64,000 nucleotides of DNA from Sophora flavescens. Taxonomy: Eukaryota > Streptophyta > Magnoliopsida > Fabales > Fabaceae. A program made the position numbers and the translations under genes. The notes under the pieces are model-generated. The model did no database searches. It saw only the letters and a list, made by a program, of their open reading frames with translations, and was not told the origin of the DNA. The stretch covers positions 78,055,836 to 78,119,835 of the forward strand of contig CM061063.1 of NCBI GenBank assembly GCA_030762895.1, read 5' to 3'. Shown piece after piece: positions 56,974 through 64,000 of the stretch (position 1 is its first letter; every line of letters starts with the position of its first letter).

Positions 56974-57020
56974 AGTTTCATTACTTTCTGTCAAAAAAAA
57001 AAAAACATGCATTCGTCTAA

Positions 57021-57326
57021 TTAATTGTAGTGATTTTGATATTGATAATGGTCTGGTAACATGAGGGACCGATAAAGAAAGAAACAAGAGCTAGAAAAGG
57101 AAGAAAAATTCAAATGAGATACCATGAGGTTGCTAAAGCTGAACTGGACATCTAACCGAAAAACACTTCAAATTCAATCGATTCATCCATTTTTTAGAAT
57201 CAAACAACTTTAAAATTTATTTAAATTATTATATACATTTTATTATAAAATTTCAACGTTTTAATTTTTTTAGATTAAATTGACCTTACATTATAAAAAT
57301 ATTAACTAGTGCATATATTAAAAATA
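57021..57326. other. AT-rich sequence, nothing recognised
   Basis: Ends in ATTAAAAATA (57317-57326), the target duplication of the next MITE. Confidence 0.5.
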
Positions 57327-57633
57327 GAGTAAATATCCAATTTGGTCCTTGAAATTGTGAAGTAGTATCAACTTGGTCCTTAAAATTATCGAAACTCCAA
57401 AATCATCCCTGAAAGATAAGTTAGTATCAATTTGGTTCCTCGTTCTACTCACTTAATATCAATTAAGTCCCTGACACTGCTAACTTAAAATCAACTTAGT
57501 CCATACAATTTTCAACGGAGGGACTTATCTGATTACCGTTTTCAATTTCAGGGGCTGTTTTAGAATTTTGATAATTTCATGGACCAGATTGATACCACTT
57601 CACAATTTCATGAACCAAATTGAGTGTTTACTC
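57327..57633. mobile_element. Mutator-type MITE
   Basis: 307 bp with terminal inverted repeats of about 90 bp: GAGTAAATATCCAATTTGGT at the left and, inverted, GAGTAAACACTCAATTTGGT at the right. Direct repeats ATTAAAAATA flank it (57317-57326 and 57634-57643), 9-10 bp as made by Mutator-like transposases. No coding capacity. Confidence 0.88.
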
Positions 57634-57643
57634 ATTAAAAATA

Positions 57644-57951
57644 CTTAACTAGTGCTATTCGAAATGTCCAAACGGGTGTTTGGGCAAAAGCCTGGACCTT
57701 CCCTAAGGAAATCCAAACACACCTTTAATCTCTTAAGAAAAAATAAAAATGCATAGTGATATACATGTTTAGCTAGTAATATTATAATTATTCTAGTGAA
57801 ATATACAATTAAAATTTACTTAAATGTAATGCATCTAGTATGCAAATTTTTTTCGTAATAGATTGGTGTTGATTGAACTATGTTTGAATTTTCATTTATA
57901 ATAATTACTTTTTTTTTTGAAGAAGCTCAATTACTCGTCAAAAATGTAGAT
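57644..57951 (+). repeat. Duplicated non-TE sequence, copy 3 (partial)
   Basis: 57780-57915 aligns with 19190-19310 and, less well, 22790-22870: AATAGATTGGTGTTGATTGA, TATGTTTGA and TATAATAATTA. The Reina-like element is inserted right after it at 57952, with TAGAT as target duplication. Confidence 0.45.
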
Positions 57952-58353
57952 TGATGAGGGAGAAGATATTATCTCAGATATATGAGGTCTGAGAGAGCCT
58001 CCTAAAGCATAAATGAAAGAGGGGAAATGTTTTCATAAAATTTTCATTGATACCTTTCCACTAGGGAAAATATTGAATATAAAGCAACAATCCAAATCTA
58101 GTGCTAGATACTACAACTCAGCAATCATAACAGAATGCTGATTCACACAGTTTCTAGAAGCAAAAGGAAGTACATAATGAAAGAAATAGAAACGGCAATT
58201 TATTCTCATTTGTAAGTGATATAGTCTTGATACTTGTTTGGTAGCTGAATAGTACACTTGGGCCTTGTAGTGGGCTGCTCTAACGGGCTGGAAGTGTCTG
58301 GATTAGCAGCATCAATGTTACTATCAGCACCTCTAGTATCCACAGCTGTATCA
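57952..58353 (-). repeat. 3' LTR of the Reina-like element
   Basis: 402 bp. On the minus strand it starts TGATACAGCTGTGG and ends CTCCCTCATCA. It encodes the last 48 codons of the pol ORF (stop at 58206-58208). Confidence 0.95.
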
Positions 58354-59777
58354 ATACTTACCCCATCAAGAACAACCTTGTCCTCAAGGTTGTAAGATTG
58401 GCATAGCTCTTGTAAATCTTCCCATGAGGTATCATCAGGAGGAAGGCCTAACCACTGCACCAGTACTTGTTTACGCTCCTGTCCATTTACTTGCACAGAA
58501 CGAGAATCAATGACAGCAAGTGGAGAAAGTAATGGACAATTATCAACTGCATCAGGAGGTAACAGCTCAACCGGTGGAGGAAGGGGGCCATGGTAAGGTT
58601 TCAAGAGAGAACAATGAAACACATTGTGAATCTTTGAATATGAAGGGAGCTCCAATTTGTAGGCCACAGCGCCAACACGCTCAATAACACGATATGGGCC
58701 ATAATATCGTTTATGCAGCTTGCTATACTTCTGTCCAGTCAAAGAAGATTGTTTGGAAGGCTGAAGTTTGACAAATACCCAAGCATTTGGTTCAAAGGAA
58801 ACTTCCCTGCGCTTGCTGTCAGCGAAAGTCTTCATTCTTGCTTGAGCTTTGGCCAAGTTCCTCCGCAATAGAGCTAGCATTTCCTCACGAGTGGCCAGTA
58901 ATTCGTCAGTAGCAGCAATCGCAGAAGAGCCTGGCACATAGCAAGGGATGGTGGGAGGTGGTTTCCCATACACGATCTCATAAGGAGTCATTCCCGCCGA
59001 TGAATGGAAGGACGTGTTGTAGTGATATTCAGCCCAAGGTAAATAACGGTGCCACAAAGATGGTTTGTGATGCACAAAGGCACGCAGATATTGCTCAATT
59101 GTCCGGTTGGTAACCTCAGTTTGCCCGTCGGACTGTGGATGATAGGCGGAACTCATTCTAAGTAAAGTGCCACTGAATTTGAACAAATCAGTCCAGAATT
59201 TGCTGATGAAGACCGGGTCACGGTCAGAAACAATGCTGCGAGGTAGTCCATGGTGCTTACAAACTAACTGGACAAATAGCTCAGCCACTTTGTACGCCGT
59301 ATAATGAGCAGGTAAGGCACCCAAATGCACATATTTGGAGAACCGATCAACCACTACAAACAACACAGAATACCCTCCAGAGAGTGGCAGCCCTGTAACG
59401 AAGTCCATAGAGATATCCTCCCACACATTGGAAGGTATTGGCAAAGGCTGCAAAAGACCCCCTGGTTTGGCAGGGACATATTTTGTCTGCTGACAGACAA
59501 GACAATTAGCGATAAACGCCTTGATATCCTTGCGCATGGAGTCCCAATAGAAGTTAGCTGAGAGGCGCTTCAAAGTCTTAACAACCCCTGCATGGCCACC
59601 AATCAAGGTTTCATGAAATTCTTTCATTAGCAACAATTTAAAACGTGAGTTACTAGGAACCCAGATTCTGCCCTTCCTCAATAATAGACCATTCTGCAAA
59701 GTGTACTCAGGGAAACTCAAAGGCTCAGCAAGAACCTTACGACATAGATCCTGATAAGGCACATCAGCAGCTAATTC
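58206..59777 (-). CDS. Reina-like integrase with chromodomain, running into the LTR
   Basis: An uninterrupted frame of about 520 codons. Counting from the GTG at 59762: zinc-binding HHCC (H50, H57, C87, C90), catalytic core with D120 (SMDF), D180 (VSDRDPVF) and E216 (GQTEVT), a canonical D,D-35-E spacing. Then WAEYHYNTSFHSSAGMTPYE, the GPY/F module (KRYYGPYRVIERVGAVAYKL) and a chromodomain (VLVQWLGLPPDDTSWEDLQE). The protein inserts cDNA into chromatin; the chromodomain would guide site choice. It is separated from RNase H by one in-frame TAA at 59778-59780. The integrase itself looks intact, but there is no independent start, so expression is doubtful. Confidence 0.93.
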   Translation of the reverse strand, partial: ELAADVPYQDLCRKVLAEPLSFPEYTLQNGLLLRKGRIWVPSNSRFKLLLMKEFHETLIGGHAGVVKTLKRLSANFYWDSMRKDIKAFIANCLVCQQTKYVPAKPGGLLQPLPIPSNVWEDISMDFVTGLPLSGGYSVLFVVVDRFSKYVHLGALPAHYTAYKVAELFVQLVCKHHGLPRSIVSDRDPVFISKFWTDLFKFSGTLLRMSSAYHPQSDGQTEVTNRTIEQYLRAFVHHKPSLWHRYLPWAEYHYNTSFHSSAGMTPYEIVYGKPPPTIPCYVPGSSAIAATDELLATREEMLALLRRNLAKAQARMKTFADSKRREVSFEPNAWVFVKLQPSKQSSLTGQKYSKLHKRYYGPYRVIERVGAVAYKLELPSYSKIHNVFHCSLLKPYHGPLPPPVELLPPDAVDNCPLLSPLAVIDSRSVQVNGQERKQVLVQWLGLPPDDTSWEDLQELCQSYNLEDKVVLDGVSIDTAVDTRGADSNIDAANPDTSSPLEQPTTRPKCTIQLPNKYQDYITYK

Positions 59778-60218
59778 TTAGCGCAATTCCTCAATGAAAA
59801 GAAACTGAGGAGTAGACAATAACTGCAATTCAGCCGTAGGAATCTCAGGGCCCCGAGAAAGAGCGTCAGCTACAACATTGCTCTTCCCGGAACGATAATG
59901 AATTTCATAATGATAGCCCAATAATTTCGACAAATAAAGCTGCTGCTCAGGCGTTTGGATGACCTGTGTGAGTAATTCTTTGAGGCTCCGGTGATCCGTT
60001 TGGATAATGAAAAAATTGCCCAACAGATACTGACGCCAACGTTTCACTGCACAAGTAATAGCATGTAATTCCCGGAGATAAGTAGATGCCTTGGCCATCC
60101 GAGGACAAAACAACTTACTAAAATAAGCTATAGGGTGATTGTTCTGCAACAACACTGCACCCATAGCATAACCAGACGCATCAGATTGTATCACAAAAGG
60201 AATGTTAAAGTCAGGCAA
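59778..60218 (-). pseudogene. Reina-like RNase H
   Basis: IQSDASGYAMGAVLLQNNHP and IAYFSKLF, LRELHAITCAVKRWRQYL, QTDHRSLKELLTQ and NVVADALSRG: the Ty3 RNase H fold with its D, E, D motifs. The upstream frame is shifted relative to RT near 60215, and a TAA at 59778-59780 ends it. Confidence 0.92.
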
Positions 60219-61516
60219 TGATAGTATCGGAAGCGAGAAGCTAAAGCCAATTTTAATGCCTCAAATGCATCCTGAGCACCAACAGACCATTCAAAAGAAT
60301 TTTTCTTTAATAAGGAAGTAAGGGGGTGAGCAATGCTAGCATATCCCTTCACAAAACGACGATAAAACCCAGATAAGCCCAAAAAACCGCGCAAGCTCTT
60401 AGTGGACTTGGGAGTGGGCCAATCAATAACCCCTTGAATCTTACTAGGGTCAGGAGCCACTGTCCCATCAGCTACAATATGGCCAAGATAGGCAATCTGC
60501 CTCTGCCCAAATGAGCACTTAGAGGGCTTAAGATGGAACTGATGAGTGTTAAGGATAGAGAATACCTGAGAGAGATGCCCCGCATGTTCATCCATAGAAG
60601 AACTGAATACCAGGATGTCGTCAAAAAACACAATCACAGTCTTGCGAAGCAGAGAACGAAAAATGTCATTCATAGTGGCTTGGAAAGTGGACGGAGCGTT
60701 GCAAAGACCGAACGGCATTACTCGATACTCATAGTGTCCGTCGTGAGTGCGAAACGCCGTCTTGTGTACGTCCTCTGGTGCCACTCTAATCTGATGAAAA
60801 CCCGAGGTCAAATCAAGCTTGGAAAACACACGAGCTTTGCCCAACTCATCCAACAATTCGTCAATTGTAGGTAAAGGAAAACGGTCACGAACAGTGATTG
60901 CATTAAGAGCTCGATAGTCGACACACATACGCCAAGAGCCGTCTTTCTTCTTAAGTAACAGGACCGGTGAGGAAAAGGGACTCGTGCTGGGTTGAATCCA
61001 GCCTGTACTGATGAGCTTAGCCACCTGTTTTTCAATTTCATGTTTTTGTGAATGTGGGTAACGGTAGGGTCGCACCTTGACTGGTGAGGCATGAGGAGCC
61101 AAAGGGATGGTGTGGTCAGTGATTCTAGGAGGGGGGAGAGCGGAAGGTTCAGAGAAGAGATGAGAGTAGTGGGTGATTATAGTTTGCACTTGGGGCTCAA
61201 GGGTGGCTAAGTCGGGAAGGGTGGGAATTGGTTCGGGCTCAGTATTAGGGGGTGGGTGTATCAGGTTAGTATCTGGGTTGGAGATGTGGAGGGAAAAAAG
61301 TTGGGCCTCTGGTTCAATTCGGGTTAGTTTGTTAAAGGAGTGAAGGCTCATAGAGTGGGGGGTGGTGTCGCCATGCAATTCTATGGTGGAATTATTATAA
61401 AGGAAGGTGAGTGACATGGTGGAATAATTCATCAGTACAGGCCCGATGTGTTTAAGCCATTGGGCCCCCAACACAAGATCTGTTCCCGCCAGTCCAGAAC
61501 AAACAAATCCAAGCAA
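60191..61516 (-). pseudogene. Reina-like reverse transcriptase
   Basis: Open for about 440 codons: LAGTDLVLGAQWLKHIGPVL, HTIPLAPHASPVKVRPYRYP, SPFSSPVLLLKKKDGSWRMC, FSKLDLTSGFHQIRV, MPFGLCNAPSTFQATMNDIF and catalytic VFFDDILVFS. Thumb/connection: GFLGLSGFYRRFVKGYASIA. The frame is out of register with protease at about 61490 and with RNase H at about 60215, each by a small indel; inside, the polymerase reads as intact. Confidence 0.93.
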
Positions 61517-62280
61517 AATTTGTGACCTTGAATTAACACATTTACCTCCCTACAAGCATGAGAACAGAGGAGGACTTGGCCACTGCCCACCATAACGCGG
61601 AAGGAGGTGATTGGATCAAGAGACAATCCCAATTTATCAGCAACATAACCTCTGATAAAATTATGCGTACTCCCTCCGTCAACCAGCACGCTAACAGAGT
61701 GGGATCCGATGATGCCTTTGACCCGGAATGTGTCGCCGGCCTGGTCGCCGGAGAGGGCGTGCAAACTTAACTGAGCAGCCTCCGAGACAACCTCGACATC
61801 CCCGGAATCGAGTTGAGCCGCCGCAGAGTCCAAATCACCTGTTACAACATCATTATCATCATTAGTAAGCATGAGGAATATACGGGCACCACACTTATGA
61901 TTGCGTGACCAGCGTTGGTCGCAATTAAAACAAAGCCCTTTCTCCCTGCGTTCATCCATCTCTGGCCCAGAGAGATGCCGGAAACGAGGTTTCCCTGGAG
62001 GAGTAGGGAGCAATCCCGCAGTGGTTTTGGGTGGCGCCGATGGATCTGACGTGCTCTTCGGAGGGGGTGGTTGCCAAGGACGAGATCTGTTGGAACGTGT
62101 AATGTCTTGTTGTTTCTCCTCCTGTAAGCGTGCGAGACCGGCCGCCTGAGAAAGAGAAGACGGTCGTAATGCCAGAATTTCACAGCGTATCTCGGTCTTG
62201 AGGCCGGATATAAAACAACTCAGCAGATCCGCCGGTGAGAGCCCCTCCAAGCGATTCGCCAGTGCTTCAAACTCCGTCAA
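61432..62280 (-). pseudogene. Reina-like gag C-terminus and protease
   Basis: LTEFEALANRLEGLSPADLL, FISGLKTEIRCEI and LARLQEEK are gag helices; a zinc knuckle CFNCDQRWSRNHKC follows (about 61890-61930). The protease has VSVLVDGGSTHNFIRGYVAD (active site DGGS, at the D(S/T)G position). The frame changes at about 61490 before the RT part. Confidence 0.9.
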
Positions 62281-62733
62281 GTAAGCAGCGGCTACGGTGG
62301 TGGATCAGGTGAGCTTGAAGAGCTTTCCCGAGGGTCATCGTAGGCCGTTGGAGCAAAACGAGTCTCTAACGCCGTGAGAAACTGCGTCCACGACACAATT
62401 TGTTGATTCCGGTGCATCCATTGATACCACGCAGTGGGTCGGGCCGTCGAGGTAAAACGACGCTATTGTGATACGATCCTCCTCCAACGTCTGATGGTAA
62501 GTAAAAAATTGGGAGATCTTGAAGATCCACCCGTGAGCATCGGAGCCGTCAAAACGAGGTACATCGAGCTTCATGCGAGGTCGATTTGCAGAATCGGGGG
62601 TAGAAGAAGAAGACACCGTGGAAGCGGGATCGTTCATCTGTTTGCGCATCTGCTTGACCTGCGTGGAGAGGAGGGCAACCTGACGTGTAAGCTCAGCGAC
62701 GGGATCTGGTGTGTTTGGAGGAGGGCGAGTCAT
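62281..62733 (-). pseudogene. Reina-like gag N-terminus, frameshifted
   Basis: ATG at 62733: MTRPPPNTPDPVAELTRQVA, a coiled-coil-like start, then MKLDVPRFDGSDAHGWIFKI, SQFFTYHQTLEEDRITIASF and YLDGP. After about 62452 the conserved continuation (WYQWMHRNQQIVSWTQFLTA) lies in another frame. A second shift and a TGA occur near 62300-62330. Gag of this copy cannot be made. Confidence 0.88.
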
Positions 62734-62749
62734 GGAGGTGAGGTCACGA

Positions 62750-62762
62750 GATGAAAGCACCA
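62750..62762 (-). promoter_or_regulatory. Probable primer-binding site of the Reina-like element
   Basis: TGGTGCTTTCATC on the minus strand, one base after the 5' LTR end. The priming tRNA was not determined. Confidence 0.5.
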
Positions 62763-62763
62763 G

Positions 62764-63165
62764 TGATGAGGGAGAAGATATTATCTCAGATATATGAGGT
62801 CTGAGAGAGCCTCCTAAAGCATAAATGAAAGAGGGGAAATGTTTTCATAAAATTTTCATTGATACCTTTCCACTAGGGAAAATACTGAATATAAAGCAAC
62901 AATCCAAATCTAGTGCTAGATACTACAGCTCAGCAATCATAACAGAATGCTGATTCACACAGTTTCTAGAAGCAAAAGGAAGTACAGAATGAAAGAAATA
63001 GAAACGGCAATTTATTCTCATTTGTAAGTGATATAGTCTTGATACTTGTTTGGTAGCTGAATAGTATGCTTGGGCCTTGTAGTGGGCTGCTCTAACGGGC
63101 TGGAAGTGTCTGGATTAGCAGCATCAATGTTACTATCAGCACCTCTAGTATCCACAGCTGTATCA
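62764..63165 (-). repeat. 5' LTR of the Reina-like element
   Basis: 402 bp. Differs from 57952-58353 at five bases (near 62886, 62929, 62987 and two adjacent bases near 63068). Followed by TAGAT, the target duplication. Confidence 0.95.
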
Positions 63166-63888
63166 TAGATATTTTTTATTCAAAATCAGAAGCAGTTTTG
63201 TTTTGACTCTTATTTCAGTTGAGTTTGTGGTCAATAATTTGGAGAAGTGTATAGTGGTCGTTATTGATGCTCATCCTGTATAGCCTCGTTGATGAATCCA
63301 GAAATTTTGGTTAGTGGAGGAAAAAAAAAATGATCTATAAATATTTTTTCCAAAGGAAAATATTATAAATATCCGTAAGTGATAAAAAATTTATATAAAC
63401 TACATAAGACATAACGTGGCTTGGCTTGTTAATTAAAAAAAAGACTAAATCTTGAGTTTGACTTGTTTAGCTCATTTATAATTTAATTATTTTTGTATTT
63501 ATGAAAAATTTCCTTAAATTATTTATTAAGTTTATCAAGTTAGTATTTAATAAAAAAATTAATATTATATGATAATTTACAAATAGAAATATTTGCTTAA
63601 CATGTGGTATGTGAAATTTAAAATGCTAGAGTATTACATTTTCATAATCCAATAAATAAAAATTCATAAATTCTTGATTACTACAAAAAATGAAAATGAA
63701 GAAACTTCAAAATTAATTTTAACACTCAATCAATTTCTACATATTGCCACAATATAAATAGAAGAGATATATATAATTTAAATTTTTTGAATATATCAGA
63801 TGTATCAAGTGAGAGATGCGTTTTAATATGAAAACGAGAGGAGCAACTATGAACCTTTGGATCAGATCACGTATAAATGATCAAGATT
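63166..63888. other. AT-rich sequence with a short exon-like stretch
   Basis: After an acceptor-like TTATTTCAG at about 63208-63216 a short frame encodes VEFVVNNLEKCIVVVIDAHP before a stop. The rest is AT-rich without features. Confidence 0.35.
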
Positions 63889-64000
63889 AGGGATGTTCAT
63901 CAACCAATTTAAATCGCAAAAACCGAACCCAAAAATCGAAAATCGAAAAAACCGAAAATCGAAAAAACCGCTTTTTTTAATTGGATTGGATCGGATATTG
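63889..64000. mobile_element. Left end of a hAT-type MITE-like repeat, cut by the window edge
   Basis: TAGGGATGTTCATCAACC followed by AACCGAA/ATCGAAAA repeats is the opening of a common plant dispersed repeat. The other end lies beyond the window, so it cannot be confirmed. Confidence 0.4.

Larger units (their letters stand above)
51394..57004 (+). mobile_element. Full-length L1-type LINE with target duplication
   Basis: 5.6-kb plus-strand element with 5' UTR, ORF1, ORF2, short 3' UTR and poly(A) (from 56993). ACATGCATTCGTCTAA occurs just before (51378-51393) and just after (57005-57020) it, a perfect 16-bp target-site duplication. Both ORFs carry stops. Confidence 0.95.
57952..63165 (-). 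mobile_element. Complete Reina-like Ty3/gypsy chromovirus
   Basis: 5,214 bp, minus strand, with two 402-bp LTRs and target duplication TAGAT (57947-57951, 63166-63170). Order on the minus strand: LTR, primer-binding site, gag, protease, RT, RNase H, integrase, chromodomain, LTR. Compact size, short LTRs and the integrase sequence fit the Reina lineage. The LTRs differ at five positions of 402 (98.8% identity), so the insertion is the youngest that I can date here. Even so, gag-pol has several frameshifts and one stop. Confidence 0.96.

Noticed and set aside
61901..62149. Plus-strand frames within the Reina-like gag
   Set aside because: Antisense shadows of gag; no conserved motif.

Overview
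This window is plant nuclear DNA and consists almost entirely of transposable elements. I find no intact host protein-coding gene, rRNA or tRNA gene. The evidence for a plant, probably a eudicot, is the mix of plant-type elements: Tekay-like and Reina-like chromoviruses, a Tat-clade Ty3/gypsy element with an antisense extra ORF, a SIRE-like Ty1/copia element, L1 LINEs with zf-RVT and RNase H regions, a tRNA-derived SINE, and hAT, Mutator and Stowaway MITEs. The SIRE-like copia and the 'atagcggc' hAT MITE would suit a legume, but that is only a weak inference.

Layout. 1-3150: the LTR and primer-binding site of a minus-strand Tekay-like element whose body lies left of the window; a small hAT MITE sits in this LTR. 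3151-6183: unassigned AT-rich DNA with a (TA)n run and a 620-bp Mutator-type MITE with a perfect 9-bp target duplication. 6184-18968: a decayed, 5'-truncated L1 LINE split at 7728 by a complete 10.9-kb Tat-clade element (7729-18658, target duplication GATCT, gag-pol on the minus strand). The Tat element also carries an antisense ORF behind its own TATA box and about 20 copies of a 43-bp tandem repeat. 18969-24423: duplicated non-TE sequence, a SINE with a 10-bp target duplication, and a hAT element with a Stowaway-like MITE inside it. 24424-36659: a complete but mutated Tekay-like element (target duplication CGGAG, 3.7-kb LTRs). 36665-39295: MITE remnants and a complex direct/inverted repeat. 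39296-49873: a second, 5'-truncated Tekay-like element, split by a SIRE-like copia element whose 3' half was lost in a deletion that fused copia protease to gypsy integrase. 49874-51393: AT-rich DNA with a possible Helitron end. 51394-57004: a full-length but mutated L1 with a 16-bp target duplication. 57327-57633: another Mutator-type MITE. 57952-63165: a complete young Reina-like chromovirus on the minus strand (target duplication TAGAT, LTRs about 99% identical). The right edge enters another MITE-like repeat.

None of the elements looks autonomous: all main ORFs carry stops or frameshifts. The insertion order can be read from the nesting: older L1, then Tat; Tekay copy 2, then copia, then deletion. 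The most unusual signals are a conserved ~160-codon ORF inside the Tekay LTRs, sequence blocks shared by three divergent Tekay LTR subfamilies, the chimeric copia/gypsy ORF, and the antisense ORF plus tandem array of the Tat element. Three partial copies of one non-TE sequence (near 6 kb/19 kb, 20.7-22.9 kb and 57.8 kb) suggest an old local duplication later filled with transposons.
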